From assembly GCF_963678245.1 (NCBI RefSeq), contig NZ_OY782770.1:744001-808000 (forward strand): DNA of 64,000 bases, written 5' to 3'. A program made the translations under genes and the position numbers. Origin of the DNA: an uncultured Sunxiuqinia sp. (lineage in GTDB: Bacteria > Bacteroidota > Bacteroidia > Bacteroidales > Prolixibacteraceae). Positions within the stretch are counted from its first letter, which is position 1. Each line of letters opens with the position of its first letter. Of the stretch, positions 1-8,668 are shown one piece after another. The notes below the pieces were generated by a model. That model was not told the origin of the DNA. It did not search any database and saw only the letters and a program-made list of their open reading frames with translations.

Positions 1-285
1 TTCCGGCGCTTCCATTTTACCCAAGATCTGTTCTATACTATCCAAAAAACTGGCTGCGTTCATATCCTTGAATTGAATATCAACCAAAATATAATCAGGA
101 AATTGATCGGTTAACCGATCTTGCTTAAGCCCTTGCAGATAGTTTAGTAAACCGGCAGCTTTTTTAAAGTACTGTACTTGATTCTCGATGGTTTCCTTTC
201 TCAATCGCCCTTCTTCAACACGAAATAAATCGGACGATCCGTCTACTATTGCAATTTTCTTTAGTTCATTTGATTTTCGTATCAT
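1..285 (-). CDS. CheY-like single receiver protein, partial (cut by left window edge)
   Basis: Reading leftward from an ATG at 285, 95 codons stay open to the window edge. A GAGGGGG ribosome-binding sequence lies about 8 bases before the ATG and supports this start. The product begins MIRKSNELKKIAIVDGSSD and later contains PDYILVDIQFKDMNAASFLD, which matches strand 3 and the phospho-acceptor Asp region of the short receiver proteins common in Bacteroidota. The first acidic site reads VDGSSD rather than the usual VDDD, so the metal pocket may be weakened. The gene follows the NtrC-type regulator by 75 bases on the same strand and probably belongs to the same operon. The C-terminal part, including the conserved Thr and Lys, lies outside the window, so an output domain cannot be excluded. 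Confidence 0.7.
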   Translation of the reverse strand, partial: MIRKSNELKKIAIVDGSSDLFRVEEGRLRKETIENQVQYFKKAAGLLNYLQGLKQDRLTDQFPDYILVDIQFKDMNAASFLDSIEQILGKMEAPE

Positions 286-360
286 ACTAGTCCCCCTCAC
301 TGGTTACAAGCCCTGTAATTCAAATGCTCCAATATTCATTCCATTAATCAAACGAACAAA

Positions 361-1719
361 TCAGATCTCAATTCCGTATTGTTTAATTTTGTTATAAAGT
401 GTTTTGCGGTCAATTTTTAAGAGGCGAGCAGCTTTCGACTTATTAAAGCCTGCTTCTTCAATAGTTCGAATAATTAATTGTTTTTCAAATTCTGATGATG
501 CATCTTTCAATTTAGACTCACCAATCTCCACAGCACCATTATTCCCTGATTGATGAGAAGGATAAACAAGTTCCTGTGGCAAGCAATCCTTTGTGATCAG
601 ATTTTCGGATGCCATCAAGGTTGCTCGCTTAACCACATTTTTCAACTCCCGCAAATTCCCATGCCAAGCGTATTGTTGCAAAATAGTTTCGACATCCGGG
701 CTAAATCCTTCGATCGTTAACCCAAGCTCTTCATTTGACGCTTTAAGGAAGCTGTTCGCAAAAAACAGAATATCATTAGTACGCTCACGCATCGGAGGTA
801 GACTGATTTTAAATTCATTTACCCGATGGTATAAATCTTCGCGAAATGTACTCTGATTTACTTCATCTAGCAAATCATCATTTGTTGCTGTAATAATACG
901 AACATCAACTTTTGTCGTTTTATTTTCACCAACCCGAAACACCGTACGTTCCTGCAAAACACGTAAGAGTCGCACCTGAATATCATAGCTAAGGTTACCA
1001 ATTTCATCAAGAAATAGAGTTCCGCCATTCGCTTGTTGAAAAACGCCTTCTTTATCACGAACAGCCCCGGTAAAAGATCCTTTTACATGACCAAAAAGCT
1101 CACTATTTGCTAAGTCTTTGGGAATAGCACCACAGTCGAGAGCAACAAACGGCTTGTCTCCCCGCTTACTGTGCTGATGAATAAAACGAGCAACATATTC
1201 TTTTCCTGTTCCTGTTTCCCCTTGAATCAGCACAGACATATTCGTTGGAGCAACACGCCTGGAAAGATTTATCACGGACCGCATCTTTTCACTCTTTCCC
1301 ATCAGAAAATCCCCGTCTGTATATATATGACTTTGTACTTTTCTCTTTTTCGGCGACTCCCCTTTTAATTTCTTTTCAATTAGTGATCGAATTTCTTCCT
1401 GTTGAAGAGGTTTTGTTATGTAATCCTCAGCTCCCATTTTCATCAATTTCACCGCTTGTCGTACGTCAGCATAAGCAGTAATAATAATAACAATGGTTGA
1501 AGGTGACACTGCTTTTATTTTTTGCAACAACTCCATGCCGTCAGTATCAGGCAAACGGAAATCGCACAGCACTAAATCAAATTTTGCACGTTTGATAATC
1601 TCCATGCCGCTTTGCCCCGAGAAAGCCGTTTCAGTAGTATATCCATCACTGGCTAGCTGTTTCTTTAGTATCTCGCAAATAAAAGTATCATCGTCGATGA
1701 TCAATATCTTATTTCCCAT
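361..1719 (-). CDS. Sigma-54-dependent NtrC-family response regulator
   Basis: This 452-residue protein has the standard three-part layout. An N-terminal receiver (about 1-115) carries the acidic triad D9-D11, phospho-acceptor D53, T81 and K103. A central AAA+ sigma-54 interaction domain (about 140-370) has Walker A GETGTGKE and Walker B GGTLFLDEIG. A C-terminal Fis-type helix-turn-helix contains NKSKAARLLKIDRKTLYNKI. The sigma-54 contact loop reads GSFTGA rather than GAFTGA, a tolerated variant. It presumably activates sigma-54 promoters after phosphorylation by the hybrid kinase encoded 47 bases upstream. The divergent porin and mltF genes are candidate targets, but no -24/-12 promoter was found there by eye, so the regulon is unknown. 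Confidence 0.95.
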   Translation of the reverse strand: MGNKILIIDDDTFICEILKKQLASDGYTTETAFSGQSGMEIIKRAKFDLVLCDFRLPDTDGMELLQKIKAVSPSTIVIIITAYADVRQAVKLMKMGAEDYITKPLQQEEIRSLIEKKLKGESPKKRKVQSHIYTDGDFLMGKSEKMRSVINLSRRVAPTNMSVLIQGETGTGKEYVARFIHQHSKRGDKPFVALDCGAIPKDLANSELFGHVKGSFTGAVRDKEGVFQQANGGTLFLDEIGNLSYDIQVRLLRVLQERTVFRVGENKTTKVDVRIITATNDDLLDEVNQSTFREDLYHRVNEFKISLPPMRERTNDILFFANSFLKASNEELGLTIEGFSPDVETILQQYAWHGNLRELKNVVKRATLMASENLITKDCLPQELVYPSHQSGNNGAVEIGESKLKDASSEFEKQLIIRTIEEAGFNKSKAARLLKIDRKTLYNKIKQYGIEI

Positions 1720-1766
1720 ATCTTTTTGATAGTTCTTATTTTTAATTTCATTCGATTGATATCCGG

Positions 1767-4238
1767 CTACAATTTAGCATTTTCTGCTCGCTTTATCACT
1801 TCATTCACCAAAAGTACAACATCTTTACATAGTGATGGTACATCATCGAATTCCTCTGACCGCAGCGCCAAATCCTCTAAATGCTTTAGTTTTTCAACAA
1901 CCCGTGCCAGACTAAAATACGTAAACGAAGGAATTCCTTTATGCGCAATTTCTCCCACTGCCTTCCAATCTTCCTTGCTGAGTGCTAATTCTAAATTTTC
2001 AAGCATCACTGTTGTATTTTTCAAAAAAGTATCAATCATTTTATTGAAAAACATTTTGTCGCCATTTGCAGTAACCCATAAATTGTGTGTATCAAAATCC
2101 AGTTGATCTTCGTTTCCTGTCTCTTGCTTAACGACCATTTCCTCCGGCTCTTCTAACACTCCGGTCGATGATCCTAATTTCAACACATTGCAAATTTTGT
2201 TGTACAAATCATGCTCTTTAAAAGGCTTTAAAACATACCCATCAAACCCTTCGTCCATATATCTTTTTACATCGCTCTTAACAACATTTGCCGTAACAGC
2301 CAAAGCCTTGATTTTATAGTTTGGGTTCAACTTATTTTTTCTAACTTCTTGGATCACCTCAACTCCAGTCAATTTTGGCATGTGAATATCCAACAAAATA
2401 ATATCATAACGAGTTGCCAACAAATTGTCCAATGCTTCCTCTCCATTTCTTGCCAGTTTAAAATCGGCTTCCCAGTTAGTCAAAACCGTTTCAGCAAGTA
2501 AAAGATTATACTCATCATCGTCTGCAAATAATATTTTCTTTCCTTGCAACAGATTTTCTTTTAAAAAGAAATGTGTTTCATTGTCCAATGCTTCTTTTCC
2601 GGTAGCTTTCTTAAAAGGAATGGTGAAATGAAATAAACTTCCTTTCCCTTCTTCACTATTCACTCGAATATTGCCATCCATCAGTTCGACCATCTTCTTA
2701 CAGATGGTAAGTCCCAACCCAACACCTTTTCTTTTTTTATCCGGCTGAGAAGAAGACTGCGTAAATTCATCAAATATACTGGGTAACAGATCTGCCGCAA
2801 TTCCAACTCCGGTGTCTTCCACTTCAAAACGAACACAAACCTCATCGGGACCACCTTTCTGAAGCAAACAACGCAAGTCGACACGACCTTCGTCGGTATA
2901 CTTCAAAGCATTGGATACCAAATTGATAATCACCTGTCGAATTCGAAATGGATCACCAACTATCGTCTCCGGAATTTCAGGATCAATATAAATAAAAAAT
3001 TGAAGTCTTTTTTCATTAGCCCGAATGATAAACGAATTGTATATGACATTCAATATTCGAGTCAAACTGAAGGGAATCTCATCAATAAAAACCTTCCCCA
3101 TTCCTAACTTAAATAAGACTAGAATTTCATTGACCAGCGAAAGCAAATGCTCTGAAGAATCATTTATCAAGCGAACAAACTTTTCTTGTTTCTTATTAAG
3201 CTGGGTATTATTTAACTGTTCTGAAAAACCAACAATGGCGTTCAGTGGAGTACGAATTTCGTGACTCATGCTAGCCAGGAAAGTTGACTTCGCTTTTTCG
3301 GCTTCCTGAGCATCATTTTTAGCTTTCTTAAGCCTTAGTTCAATCTCTTTATCTTTAGTAACATTCTGAACAATAGCTGTTCCACCAACTACTTGATCAT
3401 TAAAATTGCCAACCGGAGTCGCCCAAATGTAGTATACCTGATCTTCAATGCGTATTTCTCCGTCAGCCATCTCCCCATTTAAAGCCTTATGGTAAAAAGG
3501 GAATAGTCGCTTACTCACTTTTTCATCAAAAGCCTCGAAAAGCGTTTTCCCAGCGAAATAGCTATTTGTTAATCCGAAACGTTCTTTCTCTCTTCCTCCA
3601 GCAAGCACGTAACGATACTCTTTATCAAACAAATAGACATCTATCCCCGGCAAATTTTCGATCACAATCTGCTGGTAATCTTTGATGTCAGACAATGTAG
3701 TGTTCGCGAAATTAACTCCTGCTAAGATCAACTCCTCCCCCGCTTTTTCAGAAATAAGCTCCAAACATATTGTAGCAGACAGAGGAATTTCTTGTGCCGA
3801 ATGAATGATCGTCTCAAGCTCTTGATTTTTTCTGGTTTCAATCAGTCGTTTAACTTGTTCCGAAAACAATTCAGAATCCTCAATTTTCAGTAAGTCGGTC
3901 ACTTCGAGTTTTTCATTTTTCTCAGGGTAAAAAAGGTGATCAAAAATCCCCGTGTACTTGTATACTTTAAAAGAAGAGTCGAAAATAAAAATGGCCTCAT
4001 GTCTTTCTGCTTCATGGCGCTTTACATCACCATACAAGGGGTTTCCCAACTTTGTAGATTTTATCTTGCTGCTTAACAAGTCTAGCAATTCATCCATTCC
4101 CATTAAAGAATCCACATCAATATCACCATCTTCAATATGGTTTATAATTTGAGCAATTTCCTGTATTTGATTTTCCAGTCTTTTTTTCATTAAATGATAT
4201 ATTGGGATCACTGTTTTTTTTATAAAAACATACTTCAA
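1767..4238 (-). CDS. Hybrid sensor histidine kinase with PAS, receiver and HPt domains
   Basis: The 823-residue protein shows, in order: an N-terminal helical/PAS-like region, a PAS domain (about 180-300) ending in a coiled linker, a HisKA domain with phospho-acceptor H326 in SMSHEIRTPLNAIVGF, a HATPase domain (N box ISNALKYTDEG-like, G boxes DTGVGI and GVGLGL), a receiver with D617 in DIILLDIHMPKLTG, and an HPt domain with H766 in IAHKGIPSF. No signal peptide or membrane segment is visible, so it should sense a cytoplasmic signal. The internal receiver and HPt imply a phosphorelay ending at the downstream NtrC-type regulator and perhaps the receiver-only protein. An alternative start at 4190 (MKKRLENQ) would drop 16 residues, and neither start has a clear ribosome-binding site. 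Confidence 0.93.
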   Translation of the reverse strand: MKYVFIKKTVIPIYHLMKKRLENQIQEIAQIINHIEDGDIDVDSLMGMDELLDLLSSKIKSTKLGNPLYGDVKRHEAERHEAIFIFDSSFKVYKYTGIFDHLFYPEKNEKLEVTDLLKIEDSELFSEQVKRLIETRKNQELETIIHSAQEIPLSATICLELISEKAGEELILAGVNFANTTLSDIKDYQQIVIENLPGIDVYLFDKEYRYVLAGGREKERFGLTNSYFAGKTLFEAFDEKVSKRLFPFYHKALNGEMADGEIRIEDQVYYIWATPVGNFNDQVVGGTAIVQNVTKDKEIELRLKKAKNDAQEAEKAKSTFLASMSHEIRTPLNAIVGFSEQLNNTQLNKKQEKFVRLINDSSEHLLSLVNEILVLFKLGMGKVFIDEIPFSLTRILNVIYNSFIIRANEKRLQFFIYIDPEIPETIVGDPFRIRQVIINLVSNALKYTDEGRVDLRCLLQKGGPDEVCVRFEVEDTGVGIAADLLPSIFDEFTQSSSQPDKKRKGVGLGLTICKKMVELMDGNIRVNSEEGKGSLFHFTIPFKKATGKEALDNETHFFLKENLLQGKKILFADDDEYNLLLAETVLTNWEADFKLARNGEEALDNLLATRYDIILLDIHMPKLTGVEVIQEVRKNKLNPNYKIKALAVTANVVKSDVKRYMDEGFDGYVLKPFKEHDLYNKICNVLKLGSSTGVLEEPEEMVVKQETGNEDQLDFDTHNLWVTANGDKMFFNKMIDTFLKNTTVMLENLELALSKEDWKAVGEIAHKGIPSFTYFSLARVVEKLKHLEDLALRSEEFDDVPSLCKDVVLLVNEVIKRAENAKL

Positions 4239-4300
4239 TCCAAGTTTTAGATTATGAAAGAACTACTTATCAACTTGCAAAGTTCTTTTTTTTAATGTAA

Positions 4301-4333
4301 CAATATAAATTTATATTGCAAAAAAAGCAATAT
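4301..4333. promoter_or_regulatory. AT-rich palindrome plus overlapping inverted repeat, putative operator
   Basis: The bases CAATATAAATTTATATTG at 4301-4318 form an 18-base perfect palindrome. Its right arm is reused in a second inverted repeat, ATATTGC-N7-GCAATAT, at 4313-4333, giving three CAATAT half-sites in alternating orientation. The element lies about 60 bases upstream of the kinase start and 170 bases upstream of the porin start, in the shared divergent region. An operator for a dimeric regulator is the simplest reading. It is seen in the sequence but its function is inferred. Confidence 0.45.
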
Positions 4334-4423
4334 GCAGAATACTTTAGATGATTAATCAGATACCATTTCATTGAAATTTCGCGTTACTCAGCAACAGTTT
4401 AGATGAAAAAAGTAGAGAATGTC

Positions 4424-4437
4424 TTGTGACGTCACAA
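4424..4437. promoter_or_regulatory. TTGTGACGTCACAA perfect palindrome, putative activator site
   Basis: This 14-base perfect palindrome sits about 50 bases upstream of the -7 box of the porin gene. Its arms (TTGTGA and TCACAA) resemble the half-sites of CRP/FNR-family regulators but without the usual spacer. The position fits an activator site for the porin-mltF transcript. The binding protein is unknown. Confidence 0.45.
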
Positions 4438-4486
4438 AAATGTACCTTTTTAACAATTAAAATTCAATCGGACTTTGACTTTTAAC

Positions 4487-4494
4487 TATATTTG
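4487..4494 (+). promoter_or_regulatory. Bacteroidota -7 promoter box (TATATTTG) of the porin gene
   Basis: TATATTTG matches the Bacteroidota primary-sigma -7 consensus TAnnTTTG exactly and ends 7 bases before the ATG at 4502. A clear -33 TTTG at normal spacing is not seen. If functional, the transcript would have almost no 5' leader. It also argues against translation starting at the TTG at 4475, which would lie within the promoter. Confidence 0.5.
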
Positions 4495-4501
4495 CCGCGG
4501 C

Positions 4502-6478
4502 ATGTTTCAAAAAATACAGTTAACCATATTAATTGTCCTCGGAGGATTTACGCTGCTTTTTGCTCAGGGCAACCTGAATAATTTTGGGGGCTTTAATGCA
4601 GAGAGCACTCTCCCTGACGATGGAAGAAATGACAGCATTCAATCTGATCCGCATGACAAGAATAAACCGATCGTTTCGCACATACACAGCTGGAAACTAA
4701 AAAATAACGGGGCATCAACCGAAGAAGTGGAGGTTGATACAACCCTTAATTTTTTTCATAACTATAATCCAATATTTCAGAAAAGTATAAGCAATACCTT
4801 TACCGGGAATTTTGGAGGAGCCTATCAATCCAACAACTTTTTCAAACGTGAAGGGGATTCGGATTTTTATTTTTACCGGGCTTTTGATTTATATACTAAG
4901 CTACCAGACGACATCAGGTATTTCAATACCACAACCCCGTATACAATTTTAGATTACAGCCAAAGTGAGAATCAAAACACGCAGAACGAAACGCGCTTTA
5001 ACGCTTTTCATTCTCAAAACATCAATAGAGATTTTAACGCTACTTTTTTTTACGATCAATCAAAGGCTACCGGGCAGTATGAATACCAGGAAAATAAACA
5101 TCATTCCATTGCTCTTTATTCCAGTTATGAATCAGACAAATTTAATTCTCATTTTAACCTGATATTTAATCGGCTAAAAAATGAAGAAAATGGAGGTTTA
5201 GCGGATGGCAATATTGATTTAAACAAGTATGATGAGACCGATAACTATATCGTCAATTTGAATCAAGCCAAATATACGCTCAGAAATAACACGTTCTTTT
5301 GGAACAGTGAATACCGCTTGGGGAAGTACAAGGAAGTTGAAGATACACTTGGTCTCATTACCGATGAATTTATTCCCCGTACCGGATTCTTTTATCAGGT
5401 AGAATACTCTGGGAATCAAAAAACATATACAGACGATGAAGCCAATCTGGATTTTTATCGAAACACTTATATTGACTCAACAGCGACAAACGACACAATC
5501 GGTTATAATCGGTTAACCAATTTATTTCAACTTAAATTTTACGAAGCACCAGATCGAAAATACACATTTAGTAAGCGGGCTTTTGTTGGTCACGACCTGA
5601 TCAGAATAAAAATGCCTTTAGATACAACACTGCAAAAACACAAGCACAGCAACACGTTTGTTGGCGGCGGAATATCCAGAGAGGAAGGGGTATTTTGGAA
5701 ATGGGGAGCACAAGGGAAATTTTACCTGACAGGATATCGCTCAGGACAAACCGAGCTCAGTGCATATATTTATAAGCCTATTAAAATCGGCAATGACACA
5801 ACCAGCTTGAAAGTATCAGGAGAGTTAAATACAATTACTCCTGACTATTTCGAGCAACGCTTTAACTCGAACCACTATCAATGGAGTAATCGTTTCAAAA
5901 ATATCAACGAAATGATTATAAAAGGTGAGATTCACTCACAAAAACGCAAGTTGACTTTAGGAGCAAACTATGCCTTAATTGGGAATTATATCTATAACGA
6001 TTCAGTTGCCACCCCACAGCAAGGTGGCCGAGAAATGTTGGTATTGTCTGCTTATCTGAATAAAACGATTGAATCTGACCACTGGCTTTTGAGAGGTCAA
6101 ATTTTATGGCAGAATGCAAATCAGGAGGAATACCTGCATCTACCAGACTTTAGCGGATATTTGAGCATCAGCTATAAAACAATCATATCGAAAGTGTTGT
6201 ACACCCAAATTGGCGCTGACGTTCGCTACAACACCGAGTTCTATGCTGATAGATACGATGCTCCTACGGGAAGATTCTATTGGCAAGATCAAGAAAAAAT
6301 TGGTAACTTCCCGTTTGTAGATGCACATGTAAACCTCAAACTGAAACGTACCCGGCTATTTTTTCAATGGTTAAACGCAGCTTCGGATATGCTTGACAGT
6401 GGATTCTGGACCGCACCGAACTATCCGTTTTTCCGCAGAACGTTCAGGCTTGGAGTGTCATGGACCTTCTACGATTAG
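4502..6478 (+). CDS. Putative outer-membrane porin (Bacteroidota Porin_10-like)
   Basis: The start is placed at the ATG at 4502 because the product then opens with a clean signal peptide (MFQKIQLTILIVLGGFTLLFAQG). An upstream in-frame TTG at 4475 overlaps the promoter box. The mature protein (658 residues in all) is rich in alternating aromatic and polar residues and Asn/Tyr/Thr turns, and ends in an aromatic C-terminal strand (FRLGVSWTFYD), as expected of a beta-barrel. The overall character matches the roughly 650-residue proteins annotated as putative porins in Bacteroidota. The substrate is unknown. It is followed after 27 bases by mltF on the same strand, so the two probably share a transcript serving the cell envelope. 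Confidence 0.75.
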   Translation: MFQKIQLTILIVLGGFTLLFAQGNLNNFGGFNAESTLPDDGRNDSIQSDPHDKNKPIVSHIHSWKLKNNGASTEEVEVDTTLNFFHNYNPIFQKSISNTFTGNFGGAYQSNNFFKREGDSDFYFYRAFDLYTKLPDDIRYFNTTTPYTILDYSQSENQNTQNETRFNAFHSQNINRDFNATFFYDQSKATGQYEYQENKHHSIALYSSYESDKFNSHFNLIFNRLKNEENGGLADGNIDLNKYDETDNYIVNLNQAKYTLRNNTFFWNSEYRLGKYKEVEDTLGLITDEFIPRTGFFYQVEYSGNQKTYTDDEANLDFYRNTYIDSTATNDTIGYNRLTNLFQLKFYEAPDRKYTFSKRAFVGHDLIRIKMPLDTTLQKHKHSNTFVGGGISREEGVFWKWGAQGKFYLTGYRSGQTELSAYIYKPIKIGNDTTSLKVSGELNTITPDYFEQRFNSNHYQWSNRFKNINEMIIKGEIHSQKRKLTLGANYALIGNYIYNDSVATPQQGGREMLVLSAYLNKTIESDHWLLRGQILWQNANQEEYLHLPDFSGYLSISYKTIISKVLYTQIGADVRYNTEFYADRYDAPTGRFYWQDQEKIGNFPFVDAHVNLKLKRTRLFFQWLNAASDMLDSGFWTAPNYPFFRRTFRLGVSWTFYD

Positions 6479-6505
6479 TTTAGTTAGCCAACTTTTATTT
6501 ATTGC

Positions 6506-7939
6506 ATGAGAAATAAAAAGATCTACATCCAAATTTTATCATTCATCGCAATCCTTATTTTCTTTTCGTGTAGTTCCGACTCTGAAAACAAAAAAGAAAA
6601 AGTCTCTCTCAAAAACAGCGAGCTTTCCCGCATCATGAATTCAGGCCGTTTGAAAGCTATTGTCGATTATAATTCCACCAATTATTTCGTTTACCGGGGA
6701 AAGCCAATGGGGTTCAAATATGAGCTACTACAACACCTTGCGGACGACATGGGACTCGAACTGGAAATATCGGTGAGCAATAACCTTGAGGAAACCTTTG
6801 ATGGGCTGAACAAGAAAAAATACGACTTGGTAGCTAAAAACCTGACGGTAACAAAAAGAAGGAATGAAACCATAAAGTTTACAGAGCCGCTGGAACAAAC
6901 CCGGCAAGTGCTTGTGCAACGAAAGCCGGAGAACTGGCAGCGAATGACCAGACAAGCAATTGAAGATTCGCTCATCAGAAACCAGCTAGATTTAGCCAAA
7001 AAGGAAATACATGTTCAAAAGAACACGGCATATTATCGAAGGTTGGTCAACCTTTCAGACGAAATTGGGGAAGAAATTACAATTGTTGAAGATTCAATTT
7101 ATGGTGTTGAGCAGTTGATTGCCATGGTAGCCAAAGGAGATATTGACTTTACAGTAAGCGATGAAAATGTAGCAAAAGTGAATCAAACATACTACCCAAA
7201 CCTCGACATTAAAACACCAATTAGCTTTCCGCAAAATATAGCTTGGGCAGTACGAAACGACGCAGGCGAATGGCTAAAATACCTAAATACCTGGATCCGA
7301 AATTTTAAAGAGACAGTCACCTACGCCATTCTTTACGACAAGTATTTTGAAAATATTCGCTCACGAACAATGGTAAATAGCACATACCACTCGATTGGTG
7401 GTGGCCAAATTTCACCATTTGATGACCTGATTAAGGAAGCTGCCGACAAGGCTAATTTAGATTGGCGATTGCTGGCGGCTATTATTTATCGGGAATCCAG
7501 ATTTGACCCATATGCTGAATCATGGGCAGGAGCATATGGACTAATGCAAATTATGCCGGAATCTGCGGACCTGTTCCGAATAAATGAATATGAAGAACCA
7601 ATTCAAAATATAAAAGTTGGAGTACGACTCTTAAAATGGCTTGACAAGAATCTGAAACCAGACGTTCCAGACTCTGTTCAACGGGTTAAATTTGTACTGG
7701 CCTCATATAATGTAGGACTTGGCCATATTAAAGACGCCCAACGACTAGCAACTAAATATGACAAAGATCCGGCGATTTGGGATGACAATGTTGACTTTTT
7801 TCTGCTCAATAAATCGGCGTCAAAATATTATAAAGATCCCGTTGTTCGATGGGGGTATTGTCGCGGCGAAGAACCTTACAATTACGTAAACCGGGTACTA
7901 ACAACTTATCGAGACTACAAGAACATTATTGAAAAGTAA
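6506..7939 (+). CDS. mltF: Membrane-bound lytic murein transglycosylase F
   Basis: This 477-residue lipoprotein has a lipobox ending at C22 (LIFFSC). A periplasmic solute-binding-protein family 3 domain (about 40-265) contains features such as GFKYELLQHLADDMGLELE and VAKNLTVTKRRNETIKFTEPL. A C-terminal SLT lysozyme-like domain (about 300-460) has catalytic E330 in YRESRF followed by GAYGLMQIMPESA. MltF enzymes cleave the MurNAc-GlcNAc bond of peptidoglycan with formation of 1,6-anhydro ends, and the N-terminal domain modulates activity in response to muropeptides. The 3' end overlaps the convergent Nudix gene by 14 bases. Confidence 0.93.
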   Translation: MRNKKIYIQILSFIAILIFFSCSSDSENKKEKVSLKNSELSRIMNSGRLKAIVDYNSTNYFVYRGKPMGFKYELLQHLADDMGLELEISVSNNLEETFDGLNKKKYDLVAKNLTVTKRRNETIKFTEPLEQTRQVLVQRKPENWQRMTRQAIEDSLIRNQLDLAKKEIHVQKNTAYYRRLVNLSDEIGEEITIVEDSIYGVEQLIAMVAKGDIDFTVSDENVAKVNQTYYPNLDIKTPISFPQNIAWAVRNDAGEWLKYLNTWIRNFKETVTYAILYDKYFENIRSRTMVNSTYHSIGGGQISPFDDLIKEAADKANLDWRLLAAIIYRESRFDPYAESWAGAYGLMQIMPESADLFRINEYEEPIQNIKVGVRLLKWLDKNLKPDVPDSVQRVKFVLASYNVGLGHIKDAQRLATKYDKDPAIWDDNVDFFLLNKSASKYYKDPVVRWGYCRGEEPYNYVNRVLTTYRDYKNIIEK

Positions 7940-8561
7940 AATCCCCTTTTTTCGCAAGCTCTAAGAATTCGGACAAAATCATGGCCGTTGCTCCCCAAAC
8001 CTCATATCCCTCAAATGGATAATATGGCACAGTTAATCTTCCGCGAATGGTATCCATTTCTGTGAAACTGATTTTTTCATTCTGAACAAAATCTTGCAGT
8101 GGAAACAGGATCAACTTTTCAGCTTCATCTTTATTAAGCACAAAATGAGGCTTATAACCCATCCATCCAACATATGGGAAAATAGAATACCCACTTACCG
8201 GAATGTGTAACTCCGACAACACTCCCAATAAACGAACATCGGCTGGTGATATCCCCACCTCTTCTTGAGCCTCTCGAACAGCGGTCAATTCAGGACTTTC
8301 GCCCACTTCAACCTTTCCTCCCGGGAAACTAATCTGTCCCGGATGATGTTTCATATTCGGATTGCGTCGAGTTAAACAGGTATAAATCTTCTCTTTATAC
8401 GGGAACAACAACAACAGCACGCTGCTATACTTAATTTCACCTGATTCTTCAAAATTCATTTTTAGTTGTCGCCCCGGAGGCAACATCTTTTCGTGTGCCT
8501 TTTCCCCTGGCAAATCAGCCTGAAGTAATTGCTCAATATGTTGTATAAAATTAGTGTACAT
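7926..8561 (-). CDS. Nudix hydrolase, CoA diphosphatase type
   Basis: The 211-residue protein carries a complete Nudix box, GKVEVGESPELTAVREAQEEVGI read in two parts (GKVEVGE and REAQEEVG). It is preceded by the family signature of CoA pyrophosphatases, LTRRNPNMKHHPGQISFPGG, which corresponds to LLTxR...GxxFPGG. These enzymes hydrolyse CoA and its derivatives to phosphopantetheine and 3',5'-ADP. No signal peptide is present, so it is cytoplasmic. It lies 107 bases downstream of the LolC/E-like permease on the same strand and converges on mltF. The exact substrate (CoA, acyl-CoA or another nucleotide) cannot be decided from sequence. Confidence 0.88.
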   Translation of the reverse strand: MYTNFIQHIEQLLQADLPGEKAHEKMLPPGRQLKMNFEESGEIKYSSVLLLLFPYKEKIYTCLTRRNPNMKHHPGQISFPGGKVEVGESPELTAVREAQEEVGISPADVRLLGVLSELHIPVSGYSIFPYVGWMGYKPHFVLNKDEAEKLILFPLQDFVQNEKISFTEMDTIRGRLTVPYYPFEGYEVWGATAMILSEFLELAKKGDFTFQ

Positions 8562-8579
8562 CTATATTTATAATAATCA

Positions 8580-8602
8580 TTAAAGCTTTAAAAAAGCTTT
8601 AA
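8580..8602 (-). terminator. AT-rich hairpin between permease and Nudix genes
   Basis: TTAAAGCTTT (8580-8589) and AAAGCTTTAA (8593-8602) form a perfect 10-base inverted repeat with a 3-base loop. It follows the permease stop by about 65 bases in the direction of transcription and precedes the Nudix start. The stem is poor in G and C and no long U tract follows, so it may be a weak terminator or an operator. Confidence 0.3.
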
Positions 8603-8668
8603 CAATCTCCAATTTATCAATTTATGACCCCGGTGACGATAGATTCAAAAAAGTGCTAGTCAAATCAA

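Noticed and set aside
4475-4501. TTG start giving a 9-residue N-terminal extension of the porin
   Set aside because: The region overlaps an exact -7 promoter box, and the ATG at 4502 gives a clean signal peptide.
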